Shown here: piece by piece, positions 17,024 through 24,275 of the stretch
Numbering within the stretch: position 1 is the stretch's first letter
Layout of the letters: every line of letters begins with the position of its first letter
Source of the DNA: an uncultured Phocaeicola sp.
GTDB lineage: Bacteria > Bacteroidota > Bacteroidia > Bacteroidales > Bacteroidaceae
Assembly (NCBI GenBank): GCA_947626525.1
Contig: CANQSM010000033.1
Location: 1-33,696 of the forward strand
Reading direction: 5' to 3'
DNA: 33,696 bases
The notes under the pieces: model-generated
Seen by the model: the letters and a program-made list of their open reading frames with translations, nothing else
What the model was told of the DNA's origin: nothing
Databases searched by the model: none
Program-made: the position numbers and the translations under genes

Positions 17024-18301
17024 TTATTTTTTATCCGTAACAGGTACATGTCTATACTTAAACACTAAAGCAAACAGTACAGCCACAACCAAAGCATAAG
17101 CAGCAAAAATATACCATACCGTGCTCCAATCGCCTACCGTATAAAAATTACCTTCATACTCTGCGGAATGAGTAAAATGGCTGACTACGGCCTGCGCACT
17201 CAGCGTCCCAATCGTCGCGCCTAATCCATTGGTCATAATCATAAACAACCCTTGCGCGCTGGAACGTATAGTAGGGTCAGTCTCCTTATCTACAAACAAT
17301 GAGCCGGAAACATTAAAGAAATCGAAAGCTACGCCGTACACAATCATAGAAAGTATAAACAGCCATACTCCCGAACCTGGATTGCCGAGTCCGAAGAAAG
17401 CAAAACGTCCTACCCATGCCGACATGGCAATAAGCATAACTTTTTTAATTCCAAAGCGGCGCAAGAAGAAAGGTATCAGTAAAATGCATAGAGTTTCGGA
17501 CATCTGCGAAAGAGATATCAGCGCATTGGCATGATTCGCCCCAAACGTATCAGCATACTCCGCAATTCCCTTAAAACTGGTTATGAACGGGTTGGCAAAC
17601 CCATTCGTAATTTGTAAGGACACCCCCAACAACATGGAAAATATAAAGAATAGCGCCATTTTCTTTTCCCTAAACAGCGTAAACGCCCGTAAGCCCAAGG
17701 CTTCCACGAGTGATTTCTTCTTGACGGAATGATTAACCGGACATGCAGGCAATGTCTGGGCATAGACAGCCAGTACGAGACTTAAAGCAGCCGAAACAAA
17801 AAACTGAGAACAGGTGGTTTGAAAGCCCATCCCATCGACAAAAAGCATGGAACAGATAAAACCAATTGTCCCAAATACCCGAATGGGCGGAAAATGCTTT
17901 ATGGTATCCATGCCGGCCCCTTCCAATGCCGAATAGGCCACAGAATTTGAAAGAGCCAGAGTCGGCATATAAAAGCCCACACTAAACGCGTACAAAGAAA
18001 ATAAAACAGAAAAGTCGGCAGCGCCATCTGAGCTCCATCCATAATAAGCCGCGCCTGCCATAAACGCGCCTGCCAGCAAATGACAGAGTCCAAGCATCCG
18101 CTGAGCCGGTATCCATCGATCGGCCACAATCCCTATCAGCGCAGGCATAAACATGGACACAATTCCCTGCATGGCATAAAACCACCCAATGCTTTCAGCC
18201 AGATTGACATTGACCAAATAACTTCCCATCGAAGTCAGATAAGCCCCCCATACAGCAAACTGCAGGAAGTTCATGATAATGAGTCGGACTTTCAAATTCA
18301 T
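17024..18301 (-). CDS. NupG-type nucleoside permease (major facilitator superfamily)
   Basis: The 425-residue protein has about 12 membrane helices. The N-terminal MNFLQFAVWGAYLTSMGSYL and the loop VADRWIPAQRMLG after helix 2 are typical of the nucleoside:H+ symporter family. FDFFNVSGSLFVDKETDP, in the second half, is a family signature of NupG/XapB. It should import nucleosides at the inner membrane. I chose the ATG at 18301 because a promoter box (18322-18329) falls inside the longer frame. It is first of a seven-gene operon. Confidence 0.85.
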   Translation of the reverse strand: MNLKVRLIIMNFLQFAVWGAYLTSMGSYLVNVNLAESIGWFYAMQGIVSMFMPALIGIVADRWIPAQRMLGLCHLLAGAFMAGAAYYGWSSDGAADFSVLFSLYAFSVGFYMPTLALSNSVAYSALEGAGMDTIKHFPPIRVFGTIGFICSMLFVDGMGFQTTCSQFFVSAALSLVLAVYAQTLPACPVNHSVKKKSLVEALGLRAFTLFREKKMALFFIFSMLLGVSLQITNGFANPFITSFKGIAEYADTFGANHANALISLSQMSETLCILLIPFFLRRFGIKKVMLIAMSAWVGRFAFFGLGNPGSGVWLFILSMIVYGVAFDFFNVSGSLFVDKETDPTIRSSAQGLFMIMTNGLGATIGTLSAQAVVSHFTHSAEYEGNFYTVGDWSTVWYIFAAYALVVAVLFALVFKYRHVPVTDKK

Positions 18302-18321
18302 AGTTTCCAAATTTAAGTCAA

Positions 18322-18329
18322 CAAACATA
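18322..18329 (-). promoter_or_regulatory. -7 box (TATGTTTG) of the nupG-rsmE-ABC-menA operon
   Basis: The minus strand reads TATGTTTG, matching TAnnTTTG, with TTTTG about 17 bases upstream as a possible -33 element. It lies 20 bases before the ATG at 18301 and excludes the upstream start at 18349. Confidence 0.5.
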
Positions 18330-18882
18330 CACAAAAAAAATGGAAACAAAACAAATCAAGCATAAAAAGTAAAAGCATGCCGCTCAATTTTATCCTCAGA
18401 ACAGCATGCGTCCCTATACAGAAGATTCCACATCTCCCCTAAACGCAAATGACGCCTTTCCATTTCCGAAGGCCTTGCTTATCGCCGGTGGGAAAGTCAT
18501 GCTTGCCGCCCATAGAAATGACAAGCCTGCGGCTGTCCGAGCCATAGGCCTGCGGCTACCCCAAGTGACAGGCCCGCGGATTGACAAGTGGCAGGCGTGG
18601 CACTTGACACAAGCCATACCTACCTAATCCGATTGGCCATGCCTAAGTGACGGAATGACTCAGGTATCTCCAATGCCGAGGTTTCATCGGTCTCTCCTTT
18701 CCTACCGCCCCTATTCATCTTGAACGCCATACAAAACCCCTATCCTGACCACAACACCATTGAAAGGAAAAAGACGAGGGAATTTTTTACCGGTAAAATT
18801 ACTTTTGCTTACTTGACCGATACGGCGAGTTTGGGAACCGGCAAGAAAAATATGCCTGAACAAGCATGTACTTGCGGAACAA
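18330..18882. other. Gene-poor stretch with GC-rich short repeats, a 14-bp palindrome and an orphan promoter box
   Basis: I see no credible gene here. Bases 18501-18640 are GC-rich and contain GCCTGCGGCT twice (18525-18534, 18548-18557), plus imperfect copies around CAAGTGACAGGC and CAAGTGGCAGGC. Further right, TTTTACCGGTAAAA (18785-18798) is a perfect palindrome, followed two bases later by TACTTTTG (18800-18807), a good plus-strand -7 box. Transcription from it would run into the antisense of the HslJ-type gene with no recognised gene. A small RNA is possible. Confidence 0.35.
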
Positions 18883-18903
18883 AAGCCGTTATGCCCACGG
18901 CTT
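18883..18903 (-). terminator. Terminator of the HslJ/META gene
   Basis: On the minus strand AAGCCGT and ACGGCTT form a perfect 7-bp stem around a 7-base loop and are followed by TTGTT. It starts 14 bases past the stop of the META-domain gene. The T-tract is short, so efficiency may be moderate. Confidence 0.55.
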
Positions 18904-18917
18904 AAGTCCCATGCGAC

Positions 18918-19346
18918 TTATTTTTTACGGATAAGTAACATGGACTGTCCGTTTGCATCACACATGTCCACCTCACCATTACTCAGAATTTCATAACGAG
19001 CTATTTTACTTAAAGCGGACAAAATAGCGTCTTCCGTATCCATATGCGGACACATCATGCGTGTAGCCCCCGCATTGTCGAAACGAATCTCCGACTTCAC
19101 AGGGTCAAGCTCCAAAGCCGCAAAAAAGCGGTTACAACTTGCACTGCCGTAAATTCGATTCTCCGCTCTATTAAACCCGATATAAGGAGCCTGCTCCATC
19201 TTCGAAGTATCCACGGCCTTACCATTTACCGCCACAATATTCCATTCCCCTGAAAGGGAAACAGACGACGCTGTATGCTTGCTCGAAGAACACGAAGCCA
19301 CAAAAAAAGCGGCAACAACAGAAAGGAGTAAAGCGGTTTTTTTCAT
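18918..19346 (-). CDS. META domain (HslJ-like) lipoprotein
   Basis: The 142-residue protein has a lipoprotein signal with Cys19 (AAFFVASC|SSSKH). The META domain follows: LSGEWNIVAVNGKAV at about residues 30-44, IGFNRAENRIYGSASCNRFFA at about 61-81, and ATRMMCPHMDTEDAIL near 103-118. HslJ-type META proteins are periplasmic or envelope-attached; the E. coli member is heat-inducible and linked to novobiocin tolerance. The biochemical role is unknown. It is monocistronic with a small terminator. Confidence 0.85.
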   Translation of the reverse strand: MKKTALLLSVVAAFFVASCSSSKHTASSVSLSGEWNIVAVNGKAVDTSKMEQAPYIGFNRAENRIYGSASCNRFFAALELDPVKSEIRFDNAGATRMMCPHMDTEDAILSALSKIARYEILSNGEVDMCDANGQSMLLIRKK

Positions 19347-19572
19347 CTTTCAACTAGTTTGGTTCAGTTAATAAACAAATTCAGGATGGTAAAGTTAGGC
19401 TTAATTCCACAAATTCAAACATGGATTAACTCAGATTAACTTGCGGCTTCTGTTTTTTCACCAAAAAGTCCAAAGAAAAAAGGATAATCATAGACCATAT
19501 CTTAAAAAAATAGTACTTTTGTTGAATAAACCTATAAAAGAATGTATAATATGAAAACAAATCAAGTTGGGG

Positions 19573-19713
19573 ATGAGTCCTGACGCATGCCGTATGGCTA
19601 AAGGCAATCCTTTACGTGTACATAAGAACCATGCAGAGGCACGGGAAGACTGGTTCTACGAAGACCATTCTATCCTAACCTTCAAACATGGCAAACTGGC
19701 AGAAATCAATTAA
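19573..19713 (+). CDS. Small protein or 3' remnant with a BamE/DUF2845-like pattern
   Basis: The 46-codon frame reads MSPDACRMAKGNPLRVHKN, then EDWFYEDHSILTFKHGKLAEIN. The pattern GMS.D..R.A.G.P..V......E.W.Y.....L.F..GKL..I is that of small BamE/SmpA-like and DUF2845 domains. There is no signal peptide in this frame. An ATG at 19551 opens another frame (MKTNQVGDES, then stop), so the gene may be a frameshifted or 5'-truncated remnant. TACTTTTG at 19514-19521 is a plausible promoter box. It lies 31 bases before the carboxynorspermidine dehydrogenase gene. Confidence 0.4.
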   Translation: MSPDACRMAKGNPLRVHKNHAEAREDWFYEDHSILTFKHGKLAEIN

Positions 19714-19744
19714 TCATCAACTTTTAAACAATTTATTTAAATAG

Positions 19745-20938
19745 ATGGGTAAAGTTTTAATCATTGGCGCAGGAGGTGTAGGAACAGTTGTAGCACACAA
19801 AGTCGCGCAAAATCCTGATGTGTTTACAGATATCATGATTGCAAGTCGCACCAAATCCAAATGCGACACTGTGGTAAAAGCCATAGGTAACCCCGCTATC
19901 CGCACCGCACAAGTTGACGCGGACAACGTAGACGAATTGGTAGCTTTGCTGAATGGGTTCAAACCGGACATCGTGATTAATGTAGCGCTTCCCTACCAAG
20001 ACCTCACCATTATGGAGGCTTGTTTGAAAACAGGAGTCAACTATTTGGATACGGCCAACTACGAGCCTAAAGACGTCGCACATTTCGAATACAGTTGGCA
20101 ATGGGCTTACAAACAACGTTTTGAAGAAGCCGGACTGACAGCCATACTGGGTTGCGGATTCGATCCGGGAGTCAGTGGCATTTACACAGCCTATGCCGCC
20201 AAACATTACTTCGATGCAATCCACTATCTGGATATAGTGGATTGCAATGCCGGCAATCACCACAAGGCTTTTGCCACTAATTTCAATCCGGAAATCAATA
20301 TCCGTGAAATTACACAAAACGGGCGATATTACGAAAACGGACAATGGGTGACCACCGGCCCGCTGGAAATCCACAAGGCGCTTACTTACCCGAACATCGG
20401 ACCGCGCGATTCCTATCTGCTTTATCATGAAGAATTGGAGTCTTTAGTGAAGAATTATCCCACCATCAAACGCGCGCGCTTCTGGATGACTTTCGGTCAG
20501 GAGTATCTGACTCATTTGCGGGTAATTCAGAATATCGGCATGGCCCGTATCGATGAAGTGGAATACAACGGAATGAAAATTGTTCCGCTACAATTCCTGA
20601 AGGCTGTATTGCCTAACCCTCAGGATTTAGGCAAAAACTACGAAGGAGAAACATCCATCGGTTGCCGCATCCGTGGAATAAAAGACGGAAAAGAACATAC
20701 TTATTATGTATATAACAATTGCAGTCATCAGGACGCTTACAAAGAGACGGGTATGCAAGGAGTCAGCTACACAACGGGAGTGCCGGCTATGATTGGGGCT
20801 ATGATGTTCCTCAATGGCCTGTGGAAGAAACCCGGTGTTTTTAACGTGGAAGAATTCGATCCGGATCCGTTCATGGAACAGCTCAACAAACAAGGACTTC
20901 CTTGGCATGAAGAATTCGATAAAGATTTAGAGGTTTAA
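19745..20938 (+). CDS. Saccharopine dehydrogenase family protein, probable carboxynorspermidine/carboxyspermidine dehydrogenase
   Basis: The 397-residue protein has an N-terminal Rossmann fold with GAGGVG (residues 8-13) and IASRTKSKCD after strand 2. The central GCGFDPGVSGIYTAYAAKHYFD and the C-terminal GCRIRGIKDGKEHTYYVYNN are family features. Related enzymes reductively condense aspartate semialdehyde with putrescine or diaminopropane, giving carboxy(nor)spermidine on the route to spermidine in Bacteroides. Length matches the family. The partner decarboxylase (NspC) is not in this window. A lysine-pathway saccharopine dehydrogenase is less likely at this length. Confidence 0.88.
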   Translation: MGKVLIIGAGGVGTVVAHKVAQNPDVFTDIMIASRTKSKCDTVVKAIGNPAIRTAQVDADNVDELVALLNGFKPDIVINVALPYQDLTIMEACLKTGVNYLDTANYEPKDVAHFEYSWQWAYKQRFEEAGLTAILGCGFDPGVSGIYTAYAAKHYFDAIHYLDIVDCNAGNHHKAFATNFNPEINIREITQNGRYYENGQWVTTGPLEIHKALTYPNIGPRDSYLLYHEELESLVKNYPTIKRARFWMTFGQEYLTHLRVIQNIGMARIDEVEYNGMKIVPLQFLKAVLPNPQDLGKNYEGETSIGCRIRGIKDGKEHTYYVYNNCSHQDAYKETGMQGVSYTTGVPAMIGAMMFLNGLWKKPGVFNVEEFDPDPFMEQLNKQGLPWHEEFDKDLEV

Positions 20939-20949
20939 TATCATTGAAT

Positions 20950-21099
20950 ATTGAAAGGAAAATATATAATTTCGGAGAGCACGGATTACCTGATATTTTT
21001 ACCATGTTACAACAGCTTAAATAATCCATACTCATCGGTAGGAAAAGCCTAAATTAAATTGACGGCAAAGTGTAAAAGCACCATAATATTCCTTTCAAT
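20950..21099. repeat. 11-bp inverted repeat flanking the bcp upstream region
   Basis: ATTGAAAGGAA (20950-20960) and TTCCTTTCAAT (21089-21099) are perfect inverted arms, 128 bases apart, ending 25 bases before the bcp start. I found no good -7 box between them. It may be chance or a leader structure. Confidence 0.3.
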
Positions 21100-21123
21100 T
21101 ATAAACTTAAATTCAATAGAAAC

Positions 21124-21570
21124 GTGAACATAGGAGATAAAGCTCCCGAAATACTCGGGATGGACGAAAACGGAAAAGAAATTTTTCTCAGTCATTACAA
21201 AGGACGCAAATTGGTACTCTATTTCTACCCCAAAGACAATACTTCGGGGTGTACGGCTGAAGCCTGCAGCCTACGCGACGGATACAGCGAACTCCGCAAA
21301 GCGGGGTACGAAGTAATTGGAGTAAGCGTAGACAATGCCAAATCCCACCAGAAGTTTATAGAGAAAAACCAGCTCCCTTTCCCTCTGATTGCCGATACCG
21401 ACAAAAAATTGGTGGAACAATTCGGTGTATGGGGCGAGAAGAGCATGTACGGGCGTAAGTACATGGGTACTTTCCGTACGACATTTATCATCAACGAAGA
21501 AGGAGTAATAGAACGAATATTCACTCCAAAAGAGATTAATACCAAAGAGCATGCTCAACAAATTTTATAA
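21124..21570 (+). CDS. bcp: Thioredoxin-dependent thiol peroxidase (Bcp/PrxQ)
   Basis: Bcp reduces hydrogen and organic peroxides. The peroxidatic Cys43 lies in DNTSGCTAEACSLRD, with Cys48 as the PrxQ-type resolving cysteine. YFYPKDNT and the conserved GVSVDNAKSHQKF are also present. Length 148 is typical. The start codon is GTG at 21124 (MNIGDKAPEILG). recA begins only ten bases after its stop, so the two genes are likely one transcription unit. Confidence 0.93.
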   Translation: MNIGDKAPEILGMDENGKEIFLSHYKGRKLVLYFYPKDNTSGCTAEACSLRDGYSELRKAGYEVIGVSVDNAKSHQKFIEKNQLPFPLIADTDKKLVEQFGVWGEKSMYGRKYMGTFRTTFIINEEGVIERIFTPKEINTKEHAQQIL

Positions 21571-21580
21571 ATCATAACTT

Positions 21581-22612
21581 ATGGCAAAAAAAGAAAACAA
21601 CGACACAGAGCCGGAAAACGTAAATGATAAACTGAAAGCGCTTCAAACGGCTATGGACAAAATAGAGAAAAGCTTCGGCAAAGGCTCTATTATGAAACTT
21701 GGAGATGACAACATTCAAGAAGTGGAAGTAATTCCAACCGGATCCATCGGCTTAAACGCAGCTTTAGGCGTAGGAGGTTATCCACGAGGACGTATCATTG
21801 AAATCTACGGACCGGAATCATCCGGTAAAACTACCTTGGCCATTCATGCCATTGCCGAAGCGCAAAAAGCCGGTGGTATTGCCGCCTTTATCGATGCGGA
21901 ACATGCCTTCGACCGTTTTTATGCAGCTAAATTAGGCGTAGATGTAGACAATCTGTGGATTGCTCAGCCTGACAACGGAGAACAAGCGTTGGAAATAGCG
22001 GAACAGTTAATCCGTTCTTCCGCTATCGACATTATCGTGATTGACTCAGTTGCCGCCTTAACTCCTAAAGCAGAAATAGACGGTGACATGGGTGAAAACA
22101 AAGTAGGCCTACAGGCCCGGTTAATGTCGCAGGCGTTACGTAAACTAACTTCGACTATCAACAAGACGAAAACAACATGTATCTTTATCAATCAGCTACG
22201 TGAGAAAATCGGAGTCATGTTTGGTAACCCCGAAACGACTACCGGTGGTAACGCTCTGAAATTTTATGCTTCCGTCCGGATAGACATTCGTGGTTCGCAA
22301 CAATTAAAAGATGGTGACGAAGTAATCGGCAAGCAAACGAAAGTAAAAGTGGTTAAAAACAAAGTAGCCCCTCCTTTCCGCAAAGCAGAGTTCGACATCA
22401 TGTTCGGTGAAGGCATATCCCGATCAGGAGAAATCATTGATTTAGGCTCTGATTTGGGAATTATCAAAAAAAGCGGTGCATGGTACAGTTATAATGATAC
22501 AAAAATCGGACAAGGACGTGATGCCGCCAAACAATGTATTGCTGATAATCCGGAGTTAGCCGAAGAACTAGAAGCACAGATATTCGACAAGCTGAAAGAC
22601 AAGAAAAACTAA
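21581..22612 (+). CDS. recA: Recombinase RecA
   Basis: RecA forms filaments on single-stranded DNA and drives homologous recombination and the DNA-damage response. The Walker A motif GPESSGKT is at residues 77-84. FIDAEHAFD, the [28 protein letters not shown] loop region and the C-terminal ATP-interacting [15 protein letters not shown] are all conserved. Length 343 is normal. It follows bcp by ten bases and ends 63 bases before a strong terminator. Confidence 0.98.
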   Translation: MAKKENNDTEPENVNDKLKALQTAMDKIEKSFGKGSIMKLGDDNIQEVEVIPTGSIGLNAALGVGGYPRGRIIEIYGPESSGKTTLAIHAIAEAQKAGGIAAFIDAEHAFDRFYAAKLGVDVDNLWIAQPDNGEQALEIAEQLIRSSAIDIIVIDSVAALTPKAEIDGDMGENKVGLQARLMSQALRKLTSTINKTKTTCIFINQLREKIGVMFGNPETTTGGNALKFYASVRIDIRGSQQLKDGDEVIGKQTKVKVVKNKVAPPFRKAEFDIMFGEGISRSGEIIDLGSDLGIIKKSGAWYSYNDTKIGQGRDAAKQCIADNPELAEELEAQIFDKLKDKKN

Positions 22613-22675
22613 GCATTGCATTCAATAATGCCGCATGATGACAAAAACATATCATTATGCGCTTCTATTCTATAA

Positions 22676-22730
22676 AGGTTGGGACTCTCATTATAAAAAT
22701 AATGCTGAATCCCAGCCTCTTTTTATTTTA
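22676..22730 (+). terminator. Rho-independent terminator of bcp-recA
   Basis: AGGTTGGGA (22676-22684) pairs with TCCCAGCCT (22710-22718) with one G.T. Inside, CATTAT (22889-style inner arm at 22689-22694) pairs with ATAATG (22699-22704) around an AAAA loop. The structure is followed by CTTTTTATTTTA. Confidence 0.85.
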
Positions 22731-22731
22731 T

Positions 22732-22776
22732 AACGTGAGTTCGACGAATTCAGAATAAGGCAAGCCGTGTGTCCAC
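22732..22776 (+). repeat. Short dispersed repeat (AACGTGAGTTCGACGAATTCAG), copy 3, beside an IS982 remnant
   Basis: This copy begins AACGTGAGTTCGACGAATTC and continues with AAGGCAAG and GTGTGTCCA, matching 996-1035 over about 40 bases. Because it abuts the 3' end of the transposase remnant, it could be the terminal region of that insertion sequence. Confidence 0.5.
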
Positions 22777-22947
22777 AGTACGTAGTACATTACCTGAATT
22801 CGGGTTTACTGGAAAATTCGTTATCGAACGATGTCTGGAATGCACGAGCTGCGCTTTGTTTTTGAGCAGGTCGTTGATCGTCTCAATGATATACCTTTTT
22901 CTGAGCATCATTTTATCATAAAAGGACCAAAACTTATACCCGTACAT
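22750..22947 (-). pseudogene. IS982-type transposase, C-terminal remnant
   Basis: The frame contains [20 protein letters not shown], then [16 protein letters not shown], the conserved C-terminal block of Bacteroides IS982-family transposases (LRKR..IET.ND.LKN..Q..HSRHRS..NF). Homology stops after NFPVN, and the N-terminal and catalytic parts are missing. The missing N-terminal part of a related copy lies at 33429-33653 on the same strand. Confidence 0.75.
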
Positions 22948-22952
22948 CTGGG

Positions 22953-23102
22953 ATGAATTTCAAATACAACAAAAACGAAGGTAAAATTCTTGGTGTGTCG
23001 TTCACGAAGAATGAAATCTCATTCAGCGGCTCACGGATAAACAGGAGCAATCATAAGTATCCCTTTGCCGGTTCTCTATATAGCAATAAATGCAGGCTAT
23101 AA
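22953..23102 (+). pseudogene. Short remnant, possibly the C-terminal part of a mobilisation relaxase
   Basis: A 49-codon frame reads [19 protein letters not shown], then NEISFSGSRINRS, and loses its pattern after that. The stretch GVSFTK.EISFSGS.I.RS resembles a block I know from Bacteroides relaxase/mobilisation proteins. It lies only five bases from the IS982 remnant, which suggests a scar of mobile DNA. Nothing recognisable is seen in 23103-23178. Confidence 0.35.
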
Positions 23103-23178
23103 AAAAGGCTATTGCCAGTTCCGTAAGAAATTGTATAGTTTCGCAGTCCATAGTATGTCTCTTCTTTTACGTGATGGG

Positions 23179-24267
23179 TTAAATACCTGTATCATATAAC
23201 TTATTGATGCGGTTAATGAACTTCTCGTAACTCAAGTGTTTGTCAAAATAGAGTTTGGCTTTCTTCCCGAGTTCAGCTCTGTATGATGGCTGTTTCAAGA
23301 CGGTCCTGAGTGCCTCTGCCAATTCTTCAGGATTGTTTGGCGATACCAACAAGCCCGTTTCTCCGGATGTGACATATTCCGGTTGCGCCCCGTTGTTTGT
23401 TGCAATTACACACTTCCCGGCTTGCATGAATTCCATGGGAACCAACGGGCATGCCTCTCTCACGATAGAGGGAGCCACGCCGATGTCGGCCTCTTGTATA
23501 AGGGACCTGACCTCGTCCGAAAAGCCGTGAAACAGGATTTTGTCTTGCAGGCCACGTTCTTTTGCCAATTTCAGTAGATGTATAGGGTAAGATGTTGGTT
23601 TGCTGGATCCGATGAATACGGCGGTAAAAGGAAGATGAGCGACTTTACCAAGGGCTTCAATCAGCACCCCACATCCTTTGGAACGGCGTATGCGTCCGGT
23701 AAAAACAATTAGTGGTATGTTTTCGGCTAAATGATACTGACTTTTCAGCGATATGCGTGCCGCTTTTTCATTGAAAGCCGGGATGCTGTTGTGCACTACG
23801 TTCATCTTGTCATCCGGCATCCACGGATTGGCTTCCGCCCACAACCGTTTTGCCAGCCGGGAAACAAAAATCATGCAATGAAGTCTCCTGAACATGAATC
23901 TGAAAAAGGGAAGCGGGGAACCGGCACGTGCAATGTGCCTGGTAAGTATGACTCGCGCATTGCTGCCACTCAGCCACTTGGCCGTCGTCACTATGGGAAC
24001 AAAACGGGTGTCGTGAATGTGTATTATGTCTGCATTCTTCTCTTTCAGTATGTACGAGAGCCGGAGGGCAGAACAGATGTCCCATGCACATACAAATGGC
24101 AAAGTGCGTAACAATACCTTGCCCCGGAGCCTTTCTTCTATTACGGAACTATTCCGGGCAAGATAAGTCACCTCATGTCCCTGTTCATGCAGTGCCCTGC
24201 CTAGGTCGAGGATATATTGTTCTGCTCCTCCCCATATCTTTCCGGGAAATATCTGTATTATCTTCAT
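23179..24267 (-). CDS. GT4 family glycosyltransferase
   Basis: The 362-residue, GT-B-fold enzyme starts with GKIWGGAEQYILDLGRALHEQGHEV, where the glycine-rich turn binds the acceptor side. The C-terminal nucleotide-sugar part has FTGRIRRSKGCGVLIEAL and the EX7E motif with Glu271 and Glu279 (REACPLVPMEF). Such enzymes add a sugar, with retention, to growing LPS or polysaccharide at the inner face of the membrane. Donor and acceptor are unknown. It is last in the envelope operon, eight bases after the preceding gene. Confidence 0.9.
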   Translation of the reverse strand: MKIIQIFPGKIWGGAEQYILDLGRALHEQGHEVTYLARNSSVIEERLRGKVLLRTLPFVCAWDICSALRLSYILKEKNADIIHIHDTRFVPIVTTAKWLSGSNARVILTRHIARAGSPLPFFRFMFRRLHCMIFVSRLAKRLWAEANPWMPDDKMNVVHNSIPAFNEKAARISLKSQYHLAENIPLIVFTGRIRRSKGCGVLIEALGKVAHLPFTAVFIGSSKPTSYPIHLLKLAKERGLQDKILFHGFSDEVRSLIQEADIGVAPSIVREACPLVPMEFMQAGKCVIATNNGAQPEYVTSGETGLLVSPNNPEELAEALRTVLKQPSYRAELGKKAKLYFDKHLSYEKFINRINKLYDTGI

Positions 24268-24275
24268 GGCGATAG

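Noticed and set aside
18720-18905. 61-residue plus-strand frame
   Set aside because: No recognisable motif; it contains the palindrome, the orphan -7 box and the terminator of the opposite gene.
19757-20428. 223-residue minus-strand frame
   Set aside because: It is antisense to the carboxynorspermidine dehydrogenase gene, whose Rossmann motif is clear.
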